The notes: generated by a model not told the origin, from the letters alone. DNA of 64,000 bases from Xanthomonas rydalmerensis (GCF_033170385.1 NZ_CP126170.1:830001-894000); one strand, 5' to 3'. Shown: positions 17,102-25,661, counted from the first letter of the stretch. A program made the numbers and translations.

Positions 17102-18073
17102 ATGTCTCCCGTCATCGGCATCGACGTCGCCAAGCGCAGTTTCGATGTGGCCAGCGAGCTGACCAATGGCAAGCACCGTACCAAGGCCAAGTTGTCCAAC
17201 GATGCCAAGGGCTTCCAGGCCCTGCAGGCATGGCTGCAGACCCATGCGCAGCCCGATAGCTGGATCGCCATGGAGGCCACTGGCACCTACCACCAGGCAC
17301 TGGCCGAGTTCCTCCACGCACGAGGCTATCGGGTGTGCGTGCTCAACCCGGCGCAGACGGCCGCGTATGCACGCAGCCAGCTCAGCCGGGTCAAGACCGA
17401 TCGCAGCGATGCCAAGCTGATCGCCAGCTATGCCCTGCGTCACCGCGAGCAGTTACGCCGTTGGCACCCTGATCCGCCGGCGCTCAAGCAACTCAAGGCA
17501 CTGGTGCGCCGGCGCCAGGACTTGCAACAGATGCTGCAGATGGAGCGCAACCGGCTGGACGTCGCTCCGGCCCAGGTGAAGGACTCGATCCAGGTCCATC
17601 TGGCCGATCTGCAACATCACATCGCCCAGATCGAGCAGGCCATCGATGACCATATCGACCAGGATCCGACCTTGCGGGGGCAGCGCGAGTTACTGGTGAG
17701 CATCCAGGGCATCGCCGACACCAGTGCGGCCTTGATGCTGGCTGAGCTTGGCGATGTGAGGCGCTTTGCCGATGCCTCGGCGGTGACCGCCTTCGCCGGC
17801 CTGAATCCGTGCCTGCAGGAGTCGGGCGACCGCAAAGGCCATGTCTGCATCTCGCGCACCGGCTCGCCCCGCCTGCGCGCTGGCCTGTTCATGCCGGCCC
17901 TGGTGGCCATGACCCACAATCCGGTCATCCGGGCGCTGAAACAGCGGCTAAGCGAACGCGGCAAAGCCGGCAAGCAGATCGTGTGCGCCGCCATGCGCAA
18001 GCTCCTGCACCTCGCCTATGGCGTCCTCAAATCGGGCACCGCGTTCGACCCGAAAAGGGGCCTTGCCTGCTAG
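17102..18073 (+). CDS. IS110-family transposase (DEDD recombinase)
   Basis: This is a 323-residue RNA-guided recombinase. The N-terminal RuvC-like DEDD domain shows GIDVAKRSFDVA (first D), AMEATGTYHQAL (E), and KTDRSDAKLIASYAL (D..D). A central coiled-coil-like part (RRRQDLQQMLQMERNRLD) follows. The C-terminal transposase domain has SIQGIADTSAALMLAELGD and AFAGLNPCLQESGDRKGH...ISRTGSPRLRAGLF, with the conserved serine region. The length is full and no frameshift is seen, so it is probably active. GGAGGAA 6 bases upstream favours the ATG at 17102 over the in-frame ATG at 17087. It sits directly downstream of the predicted bridge RNA. Confidence 0.93.
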   Translation: MSPVIGIDVAKRSFDVASELTNGKHRTKAKLSNDAKGFQALQAWLQTHAQPDSWIAMEATGTYHQALAEFLHARGYRVCVLNPAQTAAYARSQLSRVKTDRSDAKLIASYALRHREQLRRWHPDPPALKQLKALVRRRQDLQQMLQMERNRLDVAPAQVKDSIQVHLADLQHHIAQIEQAIDDHIDQDPTLRGQRELLVSIQGIADTSAALMLAELGDVRRFADASAVTAFAGLNPCLQESGDRKGHVCISRTGSPRLRAGLFMPALVAMTHNPVIRALKQRLSERGKAGKQIVCAAMRKLLHLAYGVLKSGTAFDPKRGLAC

Positions 18074-18221
18074 GGGGTAAGACGGTATCTACGAGTAACG
18101 GCGCCGCTTGGCAGCAGAGGCGTGTGCGACACCTTCTTCATCCACTCTTTGCCCAACGCTGCCTATGGTCGCAGCGACGGCGCGCGCCGGCATTGCGGCG
18201 GGCGAAGAAGGAGCCACTTCC

Positions 18222-18863
18222 ATGTTCTGGAAACGCAATAGCCTGTCGATCGTGTTGTTGGCGCTGAGCCTGCTGTTCATGGTCGGCCAGGCACTCAGTG
18301 GTCACCAGGCCTACAACGAGGAACTGCGGCAGCAGGGGCTGGCGGCGCTGCCGATGTGGCAGTACCTGCACAGCGGGCATTTCATCGGCGCACTGTTCGA
18401 GAACTGGGAGAGCGAGTTCCTGCAGATGGGCATGTACTTGGTACTGACGGTGAAGCTGCGCCAGTGGGGATCGGCCGAATCGCGACCGCTGTCGCCGGCG
18501 CAGGAAGACGATAACGTCGCGTCCGGTCCGGTGCCTTGGCCGGTGCGCGCCGGCGGCCTCTGGTTGGCGCTGTACGAGCGTTCGCTGGCCCTGGCTTTCG
18601 GCACCCTGTTCTTGCTCAGCTTCGTGCTGCATGCGTTGGGCAGCTGGCGTCACGAAGTGGCCGAGCAGGCGATGCAGCACCAGCCGCCGCCGTCGTTCTG
18701 GGAACACGTCAGTGGCGCGCAGTTCTGGTTCGAATCGATGCAGAACTGGCAAAGCGAGTTCCTTGCCGTGTTCGCGTTGGTGGTGTTGACCATCTGGCTG
18801 CGGCAGAAGGATTCCCCGCAATCCAAGCCGGTGCACGCGCCGCATCAGCAGACCGGCGATTGA
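18222..18863 (+). CDS. DUF6766-like membrane protein
   Basis: This is a 213-residue inner-membrane protein with four predicted helices (about 8-25, 60-77, 121-142, 180-198). The two halves look like a duplication: FENWESEFLQMGMYLVLTVKLRQWG in the first half resembles MQNWQSEFLAVFALVVLTIWLRQKD in the second. This W-x-SEF-LRQ pattern is typical of DUF6766, whose function is unknown. GGAG lies 9 bases before the ATG. It lies between the IS110 element and a group of oxidative-stress genes and may belong with the latter, but it is on the opposite strand. Confidence 0.72.
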   Translation: MFWKRNSLSIVLLALSLLFMVGQALSGHQAYNEELRQQGLAALPMWQYLHSGHFIGALFENWESEFLQMGMYLVLTVKLRQWGSAESRPLSPAQEDDNVASGPVPWPVRAGGLWLALYERSLALAFGTLFLLSFVLHALGSWRHEVAEQAMQHQPPPSFWEHVSGAQFWFESMQNWQSEFLAVFALVVLTIWLRQKDSPQSKPVHAPHQQTGD

Positions 18864-18973
18864 TCGCGACGCCACGGTGGACGGCGCCGAGCGCACAGCC
18901 AATCGCCCGGTCACACGAACGCCGCGATGCTTGCGCATCGCGGCGTGCTTGCGATAGTACCTGCAGTGGAGCG

Positions 18974-19876
18974 CTAGCGCGCCACGCTGCCCTTGGTCGA
19001 GCCGGCACCCGGTCCAGCGCCCAGGTCGGCACCGGTGGTCGGGTCGCTGTCCGGCTGCGACAGCGTACGCGCGGCCAGCGCTTGCACCGCGCTTTGTTCC
19101 AATTCGCTCAGGCCGACGCTGGGGACGCCACTGCCACCGTCCACCGCCACCTGGCGGTTGCGATCGGCGATCACTTCCCACTGGCTACCGCTATTCCAAG
19201 GTCCGTGCATGTCGCCTTCGCCTTGCGACATGTCGTAGTAACGGTCGGTAAAGGCCGGATCGCCCGGCAGCTTGCCCGGCGGGAAGTTCGGCTCGATCGA
19301 GTACAGCGCCTTCTCGAACGACTTCTGGTGCGCCACTTCGCGGGTCATCAGGAAGGTCAGCGCATCGACGATGCCGGGATCGTCGGTGACGTTGATCAGA
19401 CGCTCGTAGACGATCTTGGCGCGCGCTTCGGCCGCGATGTTTGAGCGCAGGTCGGCCGTCGGTTCGCCGATGCTGTCGACGTAGGCCGCGCTCCACGGCA
19501 CGCCGCTGGAATTGACCAAGGCCGGACCGCCGCCGTAGAGGATTTGCTGCGTCTGGCTGGTGTTGTTGTTGAGGGTGAGGTTGCGCATGTCCTCCGCCTC
19601 GGCCATGCCTTCGGACAGCACCGCCTTCGGGCCCTGGTTGAGCATCGCGATGATCGAGCCGATGATTTCCAGGTGGCTGAGTTCCTCGGTCGCAATGTCG
19701 TACAACAGGTCCTTACGGCCGGGATCGACCTCGCCGATGGCCTGGGTGAAGTAGCGCATGGCTGCGGCGAGCTCGCCCTGTGGGCCGCCGAACTGCTCCA
19801 GCATCAGCGAGGCCAGTGCCGGGTCGGGCTGCGCCACGCGGACCGTGTACATCAGCCGTTTGTTGTGCATGAACAT
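18974..19876 (-). CDS. Manganese catalase
   Basis: This is a 300-residue non-haem catalase with a ferritin-like four-helix core that breaks down hydrogen peroxide. Di-manganese ligands are visible in AMRYFTQAI...YDIATEELSHLEII and AEARAKIVYERL...MTREVAHQKSFEKAL. The C-terminal part includes PGDPAFTDRYYDMSQGEGD, typical of the family, followed by a flexible glycine/serine tail. GGAG lies 7 bases before the ATG at 19876. The neighbours upstream on the same strand are two DUF892 ferritin-like genes, an arrangement like the yciGFE-katN operon of enterobacteria. Confidence 0.93.
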   Translation of the reverse strand: MFMHNKRLMYTVRVAQPDPALASLMLEQFGGPQGELAAAMRYFTQAIGEVDPGRKDLLYDIATEELSHLEIIGSIIAMLNQGPKAVLSEGMAEAEDMRNLTLNNNTSQTQQILYGGGPALVNSSGVPWSAAYVDSIGEPTADLRSNIAAEARAKIVYERLINVTDDPGIVDALTFLMTREVAHQKSFEKALYSIEPNFPPGKLPGDPAFTDRYYDMSQGEGDMHGPWNSGSQWEVIADRNRQVAVDGGSGVPSVGLSELEQSAVQALAARTLSQPDSDPTTGADLGAGPGAGSTKGSVAR

Positions 19877-19998
19877 GGAAAATCTCCTGGAGTGCCGCCC
19901 GAACGTCGCGACGACGCAATGACGCGACCGGCGTCCGCGCGTGGGGGATAGGCGTCTGGGACGCCGCGGCGCCGCCGTAGCGGGCCGCGGCAGGGCGG

Positions 19999-20505
19999 TC
20001 AGGCCGCCTTGCGCTTGCGCGAGGCTTCTTCGTTGCCGCCCTGTTCGGCGAGCAGGGTCAGCTTCTCGTCGGTGGACTTCTCTTCGTTGAGCGTTTCCAG
20101 CAGCAGGGTCAGCGCGTCGTCCATGCCCAGTTGCTTGGCCATGGCGGCGAGGGTGCCGTAGGAGGCGATCTCATAGTGCTCGACCTTCTGCGCGCCGCCG
20201 ATCAGCGCAGCGTCGCGCACCGGGCCGGCTTCGATCGACTCGATCACTTCCTTGCCTTCTTCCACCAGGCCTTCCATGGCGGCGCATTTGATCCGCTTCA
20301 GGCGCAGGTTGCCTTTTTCGACGATCTGGTCGATGCGTTCGATCTGGCCCTGGGTTTCTTCCAGATGCGCTTCGAACGCGGCGCGTAGCGCCGGATTGGT
20401 GGAGGCGCGCGCCAGGCGCGGCAATGCCTTGGTCAGCTGTTTCTCGGCGCTGTAGATGTCCGACAGCTCGTGGATGAACAATTCGTCGATGGTCTTGACA
20501 GCCAT
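19999..20505 (-). CDS. DUF892 ferritin-like protein (YciE/YciF family)
   Basis: This is a 168-residue, mostly helical protein. It shows TIDELFIHELSDIYSAEKQL at the N-terminus and glutamate/histidine metal-ligand positions in FEAHLEETQGQIERID and QKVEHYEIASYGTLAAMA, as in YciF. Members bind a di-iron-like centre and are linked to general stress resistance, but their chemistry is unsettled. A lysine/arginine-rich tail (EEASRKRKAA) closes the protein. It lies between a second DUF892 gene and the Mn catalase gene on the same strand. Confidence 0.9.
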   Translation of the reverse strand: MAVKTIDELFIHELSDIYSAEKQLTKALPRLARASTNPALRAAFEAHLEETQGQIERIDQIVEKGNLRLKRIKCAAMEGLVEEGKEVIESIEAGPVRDAALIGGAQKVEHYEIASYGTLAAMAKQLGMDDALTLLLETLNEEKSTDEKLTLLAEQGGNEEASRKRKAA

Positions 20506-20578
20506 GGGGAGTCTCCGGTCGATAGGTAATGGGTGATGCGGGGGAATGTCGTGCGCGTGGTGTCGCGTACGCCGTTGC

Positions 20579-21091
20579 TCAGTGCTTGGCGGTCTCGCCT
20601 TCGGTGCGTTCGCGCTTCAGGAAAGCCAGGACGGTGGCTTCCTGGTGTTCGATCAGCCATTCAGCCATGGCGATTTCCTGGTCGAGGATGGCGGCGCAGA
20701 TGTCAGCGATCTCGGTCTGCCCGGCTTCCTTGGCGGCGATGACCAGCGCGCGATAGCTGGCGATCTCCACGTGCTCGAACGCATAGCTGACGCCCAGGCT
20801 CTTGACCACTTCATCGCTCATCATCGAATTGCCGGCGGCATGCACCGACGCCATCACGCTGGCCACAGTGCCCTTGATCGTGGGGATCGAGCCGTCGAGG
20901 ATCTCGATGCAGCGCTTGACCTGCTCGGACTGATCGCGGGTTTCGTTCACGTGCTGCTCGATGCGCGCCTTCAGCTGCGGGTAGTGCTCCAGGCGGCCGG
21001 CGGTGGCAGTGAGCATGGTGTTGGCCTCCTGCTCCATCGCATAGGCGTCCTGCAGCCACTTCAACAAGCGTTCGGTGTTGCTTCGGGTCAT
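20579..21091 (-). CDS. DUF892 ferritin-like protein, second copy
   Basis: This is a 170-residue DUF892 protein, clearly diverged from its neighbour. It has RLLKWLQDAYAMEQEANTML, IEQHVNETRDQSEQVKRCIE and FEHVEIASYRALVIAAKEAG, giving the same four-helix layout and metal-ligand spacing. GGAG 9 bases upstream supports the ATG at 21091. An extension to 21289 would be low-complexity. The gene begins the stress set of two DUF892 genes and Mn catalase on this strand. Two different paralogues side by side suggest they may form a mixed complex, which is an inference. Confidence 0.88.
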   Translation of the reverse strand: MTRSNTERLLKWLQDAYAMEQEANTMLTATAGRLEHYPQLKARIEQHVNETRDQSEQVKRCIEILDGSIPTIKGTVASVMASVHAAGNSMMSDEVVKSLGVSYAFEHVEIASYRALVIAAKEAGQTEIADICAAILDQEIAMAEWLIEHQEATVLAFLKRERTEGETAKH

Positions 21092-21532
21092 GGATATCGC
21101 TCCAGATGTTGTGCGCGACGCAACGTGCATCGCATCGCGCGTCCGTGTGTTTTTCCCCTGTGCAACCACGCTAGACCCGTCGCCGTTAGAGCGGTTGCAG
21201 CGCAGGGTGAATGCCATGCGAGATGCGGCGTGAGGAGATGTGCACAGGTGGCGGTGCGATGTGCGATGTGCGGGCGCCGCATGTTCCATCCAGCCGCGAC
21301 AGGCGTTAGTGGGACGCCCGTCGCGGCTGAAGCCGCTCCTACGCGAGTGCGATGAATTGCATCGCGTATGCGATGCGTGCGTGTGGGTAACTACCGCGAG
21401 AACATGTTGGGAAAGCCGCTTGCGGCCGATCCGGAAAAGGGGACAAAAGCCGCTCGTACGGCACCGCCAGCCCGCGGTGCTCTTCCCATTCCCGATTTCC
21501 GAATCCCGAATCCCGAATCCCGAATCCCGGCT
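21092..21532. other. Intergenic region with REP and GAATCCC repeats
   Basis: This stretch of 441 bases holds the promoter region of the DUF892/catalase set, a REP pair near 21291-21342, and a run of CGAATCC-type heptamers at about 21490-21530. No gene can be supported. Confidence 0.6.
21320..21342 (-). repeat. REP element
   Basis: GTCGCGGCTGAAGCCGCTCC followed by TAC is a complete inverse REP. A partial partner (CAGCCGCGAC) lies at 21291-21300. Confidence 0.88.
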
Positions 21533-21534
21533 CT
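21497..21534. repeat. CGAATCC heptamer run
   Basis: Four or more near-perfect copies of a CGAATCC-type 7-base unit lie between the DUF892 genes and the dehydrogenase gene, just after its stop codon. The same words recur at 31762-31857 and 59525-59560, marking a dispersed repeat family. Confidence 0.7.
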
Positions 21535-22399
21535 ACAGCGTCACCGCTCCACCCGAAATCGTCAGCAGCGTGCCCGAGGTATAGCTCGAGGTATCGGCAG
21601 CCAGCAGCACATAGGCCGAGGCCAGTTCCGCCGGCTGGCCAGGGCGGCCGAACGGTGTCTGCTCGCCGAAGGTCCGCACCGATTCCTCGTCCATGCCGGT
21701 GGGAATGAACGGGGTCCAGATCGGGCCCGGCAACACCGCATTGACCCGGATCTTCTTCTCGGCGAGCAGGCCGGCCAGGCCGATGGTGAGGTTGGCCAGC
21801 GCGCCCTTGGTCGCCGAGTACGGCAGGATGTTGGGCGTGGGCTTCTTCGAGTTCACCGAGGCGGTGTTGATGATCGAACCGCCCTCGGGCATGTGCGGCA
21901 GCGCCAACCGCACCAGGTGGAAGGGCGCGTGCACGTTGGTGGCGAAGGTCTTTTCCCATTCGTCGAGGGTGATCTCGTCGAAGCTGTGGAAATAGCGCTG
22001 GTAGGCGGCGTTGTTGACCAGCACGTCGAGGCCGCCGAAGGCGTCGGCCACGGTCTTGATCAGGGTTTCGGCCTGCGCACGGTCGCTGATGTCGCACGGA
22101 TGCAGCAGCACGCGCACGCCGGCGTCTTCGACCAGCTTGGCAATACGTTCTGCGTCGTCCTGCTCGTCGGGCAGATAGGCGATGGCGACATCGGCGCCCT
22201 CGCGGGCATAGGCGATCGCCACCGCCGCGCCGATGCCGCTGTCGCCGCCGGTGATGAGGGTGCGCTTGCCCTGCAGCAGTCCGTGGCCGACATAGCTGTC
22301 TTCGCCATGATCCGGTTTCGGATCCATGGCCTGGGTCTTGCCGGGGAAGGATTGCTGCTGCGCCTTGAACGGCGGCGACGGATAGTTGGGAACGGCCAT
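21533..22399 (-). CDS. SDR-family oxidoreductase (YhxD/YdaD-like)
   Basis: This is a short-chain dehydrogenase of 288 residues. An N-terminal extension (about 1-45, PPFKAQQQSFPGKTQAMDPKPD) is typical of the general-stress SDR subgroup. The Rossmann NAD(P) motif is TGGDSGIGAAVAIAYAREGA, followed by NNAAYQ. The catalytic Ser is in INTASVNS and the YxxxK pair in PYSATKGAL. The C-terminus is SGTLLTISGGAVTL. The ATG at 22399 is chosen; 22405 is two codons longer and possible. It lies beside catalase and DUF892 genes, consistent with a stress role. The substrate is unknown. Confidence 0.87.
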   Translation of the reverse strand: MAVPNYPSPPFKAQQQSFPGKTQAMDPKPDHGEDSYVGHGLLQGKRTLITGGDSGIGAAVAIAYAREGADVAIAYLPDEQDDAERIAKLVEDAGVRVLLHPCDISDRAQAETLIKTVADAFGGLDVLVNNAAYQRYFHSFDEITLDEWEKTFATNVHAPFHLVRLALPHMPEGGSIINTASVNSKKPTPNILPYSATKGALANLTIGLAGLLAEKKIRVNAVLPGPIWTPFIPTGMDEESVRTFGEQTPFGRPGQPAELASAYVLLAADTSSYTSGTLLTISGGAVTL

Positions 22400-22546
22400 G
22401 GGCATGTCTCGTTGGGGGAGTGTCCAACGAGGGTGGGCAGGCGCAGGTAAAGCCGGGGCCAAGGCCATGTCGCCGGCATGTCACGACGCGGGCGAGCGCC
22501 CACGCTGGCGGCTGTCTGCGGCAGCCGATGCCGCCGCGCCGCGAAC

Positions 22547-23191
22547 TCAGCCGGCGGCGAGCGTGCGCGAGCCGACGATGATCATGCGCAGCATCGCGGT
22601 GATCTGCCGGATCAGTTCCGGGTCCTTTTCTGGTGGCAGGTCCATCGCGGTGGCGCCCATCGCGAACACCAGCCGGGTGATCGCCTTGGACACCAGCGCC
22701 GGTTCGTGCAGCGGCGTGCCTTCCAGCGCGGCCAGGCGGATCAGGTCCACCCGCAGTTCGTCCTCGAAGTAGTTCAGCTCGCGGTCCACCGCGTGCTTGA
22801 ACGCGTCCGAGCCGACCGTGCCCTCGCGTAACAGGACGTGCAGCAGCTTGTCGTCGGCGCGCAACTGTTCCATGAAAGTCTCCACGGAACTGAGGATGAT
22901 GCTGCGGCGGGTGCCGGCAGCGCGCTGGCGCGCCTGGCCGATGATGGTGCGCAGCGAACTGCCGGCCAGGTCGATCAGCGCCACCGCCAGCTCGTCCATG
23001 TCGCGGAACTGACGGTAGAAGCTGTTGGGGGCGATGCCGGCCTCGCGGGTGACCTCGCGCAGGCTCAGCGTGGACACGCTGCGGTGCGGCCCGATCAGCT
23101 TCAGGGCCGCCGCCAGCAGGTCCTCGCGCGAGATCGCGCCTTTGCGGACGGTCGGCATGTCCGCGGACGGAGGAGGGGAGATCGTCGTCAT
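22547..23191 (-). CDS. desT: TetR-family regulator of fatty-acid desaturation (DesT/FabR-like)
   Basis: This is a 214-residue repressor. The HTH region LSLREVTREAGIAPNSFYRQFRDMDELAVALIDLAG closely follows FabR of E. coli and DesT of Pseudomonas. Family-wide features in the acyl-CoA-sensing domain include LRTIIGQARQR, SSVETFMEQL, LREGTVGSDAFKHAVDREL. It is divergent from the ferredoxin-reductase/desaturase pair, exactly as desT is from desCB in Pseudomonas aeruginosa, where DesT senses the ratio of unsaturated to saturated acyl-CoA. The ATG at 23191 is used; an in-frame ATG at 23158 would also leave the HTH whole. Family and context are strong, and direct control is inferred. Confidence 0.85.
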   Translation of the reverse strand: MTTISPPPSADMPTVRKGAISREDLLAAALKLIGPHRSVSTLSLREVTREAGIAPNSFYRQFRDMDELAVALIDLAGSSLRTIIGQARQRAAGTRRSIILSSVETFMEQLRADDKLLHVLLREGTVGSDAFKHAVDRELNYFEDELRVDLIRLAALEGTPLHEPALVSKAITRLVFAMGATAMDLPPEKDPELIRQITAMLRMIIVGSRTLAAG

Positions 23192-23245
23192 GGGCAGACC
23201 GGACCAGGCAATGAGGGATGATACCGCCATTGCTGAATGCACAAG

Positions 23246-23274
23246 TGTATAGACATCTGTATCTTCGCCTGTAT
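23246..23274. promoter_or_regulatory. Divergent desT/desC control region with TGTAT repeats
   Basis: Three direct TGTAT copies begin at 23246, 23258 and 23270, each 12 bases apart, in the 93-base gap between the two genes. The middle part (ATAGACATCTGTAT) is also weakly palindromic. The last copy (TGTATAGTGG) could overlap a -10 element. A role as regulator site is inferred from position. Confidence 0.5.
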
Positions 23275-23284
23275 AGTGGACCCC

Positions 23285-24361
23285 ATGAACGCTGCCCGCC
23301 GTCCCGCCAAGTCCCGCCCCGCCGCCCGCGCCCTGCGCGCCTGGGTCAAGCCGGACGTGTTCGATTTCTGGTCCACCCGCCTGCATCCGCTGTGGACCTG
23401 GCAGCGCCCGCGCGCGCGCCTGGTGCAGCGCGAGGCCGCCAGCAGCGACGCGGTGACCCTGGTGCTGCAGCCAAACCGCCACTGGCGCGGCCTGCGCGCC
23501 GGCCAGCACGTGGAACTGGGCGTGGAGATCGACGGCCGCCGGCTGCTGCGCAGCTACAGCCCCACGCCCTTGCCGGGCGGGCGCCTGGCGATCACCGTCA
23601 AGACCATCGACGGCGGCCGGGTCAGCCAATACCTGGCCGGCGCGGCGCGTCTCGGCGAGGTGTTCGAGCTCGGCCAGGCCTACGGCGAGATGGTGCTGCC
23701 GACCGCGCCGCACGGCCGCTGGCTGCTGCTGGCCGCCGGCAGCGGCATCACCCCGATGCGCGCGTTGCTGCGGCAACTGGCCGACGCCGGCATGCCGGCC
23801 GACGTCGACCTGCTGTACTGGGCGCGGCGCCACGACCAGGTCTGCTTCCGCGATGAACTGCAGGCGCTGGCCGCGGCGCATCCGCGCTTCCGCCTGCATC
23901 TGGCCATTACCGGCGAAGGCGAGACGCCGGCGCCGCGTGTGGACACGCTGCCGCTGGAGTCCCTGGGCAGCCTGGAACAGGTGCAGGTGCTGGCCTGCGG
24001 CCCGGGCGGTTTCGTGCAGTCCGCGCGTGCACGCCTGCAGCACCGCGTGGCACGCTTCCAGGCCGAGGCGTTCAGCGCCCCGCCGGCCCCGGCCGATGTC
24101 GAAGAAGGCACCGTGGCGGTGACCCTGGCGCGCAGTGGCCGCGTGCTGCAACTGCCGCGCGGCCAGTCGCTGCTCACCGCGCTGGAGGCCGAAGGCCTGC
24201 GGCCCAAGCACGGCTGCCGCATGGGCATCTGCAACAGCTGCGCCTGCGGCAAGCAGGCCGGCGTCACCCGTGATCTGCTCAGCGGCGCGCACGCCGCCGA
24301 ACCCGGTTCGCTGAAGCTGTGCGTCAACAGCGCCAGCAGCGACCTGACCCTGGACCTCTGA
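23285..24361 (+). CDS. desC: Ferredoxin reductase partner of the desaturase
   Basis: This is a 358-residue electron-transfer protein. A flavin domain comes first (about 50-150, LRSYSPTPLPGGRLAITVKTI), then the NAD(P)H domain (LLAAGSGITPMRALLRQL). A C-terminal plant-type 2Fe-2S domain has KHGCRMGICNSCACG and LKLCVNSASSDLTLDL, giving four Cys ligands. It ends 10 bases before the desaturase gene, so the two are one operon. The role is to pass electrons from NAD(P)H through FAD and the iron-sulphur cluster to the di-iron desaturase. The ATG at 23285 lacks a strong ribosome binding site, with only GTGGA nearby. Confidence 0.88.
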   Translation: MNAARRPAKSRPAARALRAWVKPDVFDFWSTRLHPLWTWQRPRARLVQREAASSDAVTLVLQPNRHWRGLRAGQHVELGVEIDGRRLLRSYSPTPLPGGRLAITVKTIDGGRVSQYLAGAARLGEVFELGQAYGEMVLPTAPHGRWLLLAAGSGITPMRALLRQLADAGMPADVDLLYWARRHDQVCFRDELQALAAAHPRFRLHLAITGEGETPAPRVDTLPLESLGSLEQVQVLACGPGGFVQSARARLQHRVARFQAEAFSAPPAPADVEEGTVAVTLARSGRVLQLPRGQSLLTALEAEGLRPKHGCRMGICNSCACGKQAGVTRDLLSGAHAAEPGSLKLCVNSASSDLTLDL

Positions 24362-24371
24362 GGACTTCCCC

Positions 24372-25496
24372 ATGGCGGCTCCCCGCAACCGTGCATTGAC
24401 TCCGGCCGAACTGCAGGCCTTCGGCGACGAACTGGATGCGCTGCGCACGCGCACGCTGGCCGACCTGGGCGCGCGCGACGCGCACTACATCCGCCGCATC
24501 GTCGCCGCGGTGCGCTACACCGGCGTGGCCGGCCGCGCGCTGTTGTTCCTCGGCGCGTTCGTGCACAGCGTGCTGGTGCCGGCGTGGATCGCCGGCGTGG
24601 TGCTGCTGACCCTGTCCAAGATCCTGGAGAACATGGAGCTGGGCCACAACGTGATGCACGGCCAGTACGACTGGATGGGCGATGCGCACTTGAACGGCAA
24701 CACCTACGAGTGGGACATCGTCGCCACCGGCGACAACTGGCGCAAGACGCACAACTTCAAGCACCACACCTACACGAACGTGCGCGGCATGGACGACGAC
24801 ATCGGCTATGGCCTGCTGCGTATCTTCCCCGAGCAGCGCTGGCGCCCGTTCTACCTGGCGCAGCCGTTCATCGCGGTGGTGTTCGCGCTGCTGTTCGAAT
24901 GGGGCGTGGCGATCCAGGACCTGCGCCTGGGCCGCTGGTTGGCCGGCAAGATGAAGCGCGGCGAACTGAAGCGCACGTTCCTGCCGGTCGGGCGCAAGAT
25001 GGGCCGGCAGATCTTCAAGGACTACATCCTGTTCCCGGCACTGGCCGGCCCGTTCTTCCTGCCGGTGCTGCTGGGCAACCTGACCGCCAACGTGCTGCGC
25101 AGCATCTGGACGTTCGTGATCATCTTCTGCGGCCACTTCACCGCCGATGCCGAGACCTTCCCCAAGGACTCGATCAAGAACGAGTCGCGCGGGCACTGGT
25201 ACCTGCGGCAGCTGCGCGGCTCTTCCAACCTGGCCGGCGGCAAGCTGCTGAACGTGCTGTCGGGCAACCTCAGCCACCAGATCGAGCACCATTTCTTCCC
25301 GGACGTGCCGGCCAACCGCTACGCGGCGCTGGCGGTGCAGGTGCGCGAGATCTGCGCGCGCTACGGCCAGCACTACAACACCGGTTCGCTGCCGCGGCAG
25401 TTCGGTCAGGTGGTGTGGCGGATCGTGCGCCACGCCTTCCCGAGCCGGCCGCGCCCGGCGCGCGCGCTACAGCCGGCGACGCAACAGGCCGGCTGA
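24372..25496 (+). CDS. desB: Acyl-CoA/acyl-lipid fatty acid desaturase
   Basis: This is a membrane di-iron desaturase of 374 residues. All three histidine boxes are present: GHNVMHG (HxxxH type), HNFKHHTYTN (HxxHH), and HQIEHHFFPD (QxxHH). Membrane spans lie at about 58-85, 175-195 and 228-262. It likely puts a double bond (delta-9 by homology with DesB) into saturated acyl chains, adjusting membrane fluidity under aerobic conditions. It follows the reductase gene in the same operon and is followed by a strong terminator. Confidence 0.9.
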   Translation: MAAPRNRALTPAELQAFGDELDALRTRTLADLGARDAHYIRRIVAAVRYTGVAGRALLFLGAFVHSVLVPAWIAGVVLLTLSKILENMELGHNVMHGQYDWMGDAHLNGNTYEWDIVATGDNWRKTHNFKHHTYTNVRGMDDDIGYGLLRIFPEQRWRPFYLAQPFIAVVFALLFEWGVAIQDLRLGRWLAGKMKRGELKRTFLPVGRKMGRQIFKDYILFPALAGPFFLPVLLGNLTANVLRSIWTFVIIFCGHFTADAETFPKDSIKNESRGHWYLRQLRGSSNLAGGKLLNVLSGNLSHQIEHHFFPDVPANRYAALAVQVREICARYGQHYNTGSLPRQFGQVVWRIVRHAFPSRPRPARALQPATQQAG

Positions 25497-25520
25497 GCGC
25501 CGCAGGCAAGACAGCAAGAA

Positions 25521-25543
25521 GGCGGGGGCAACCCCGCCTTTTT
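25521..25543 (+). terminator. Rho-independent terminator of the desCB operon
   Basis: A 7-base-pair stem (GGCGGGG / CCCCGCC) with a GCAA tetraloop is followed directly by TTTTT. It lies 24 bases past the desaturase stop codon. Confidence 0.9.
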
Positions 25544-25661
25544 CATTGGCTCGGCGCTGGCGCCACATGCACGCCTCGCTCACGGGAGGCGGTCGATCAT
25601 CCTCAGCCGCCTGCAGACGCTGGCGGCGGTGCAGGCGTCTTCCATTGCGCGAGGGCCTGCG

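Larger units (their letters stand above)
16859..18090 (+). mobile_element. IS110-family insertion sequence inserted in a REP element
   Basis: The element is about 1.23 kb, without terminal inverted repeats, which fits IS110. Its boundaries are inferred from three signs. The REP to the left ends ...GCTCCT. The expected continuation ACGAG resumes at 18091 after ...GGTATCT. The guide segments of the predicted bridge RNA match exactly these two junctions. The shared core dinucleotide is CT (16857-16858 at the left, 18089-18090 at the right). Both ends carry GTATCT (16860-16865 and 18085-18090), so the cut could in principle be shifted, but only the CT placement restores the REP. Confidence 0.85.
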
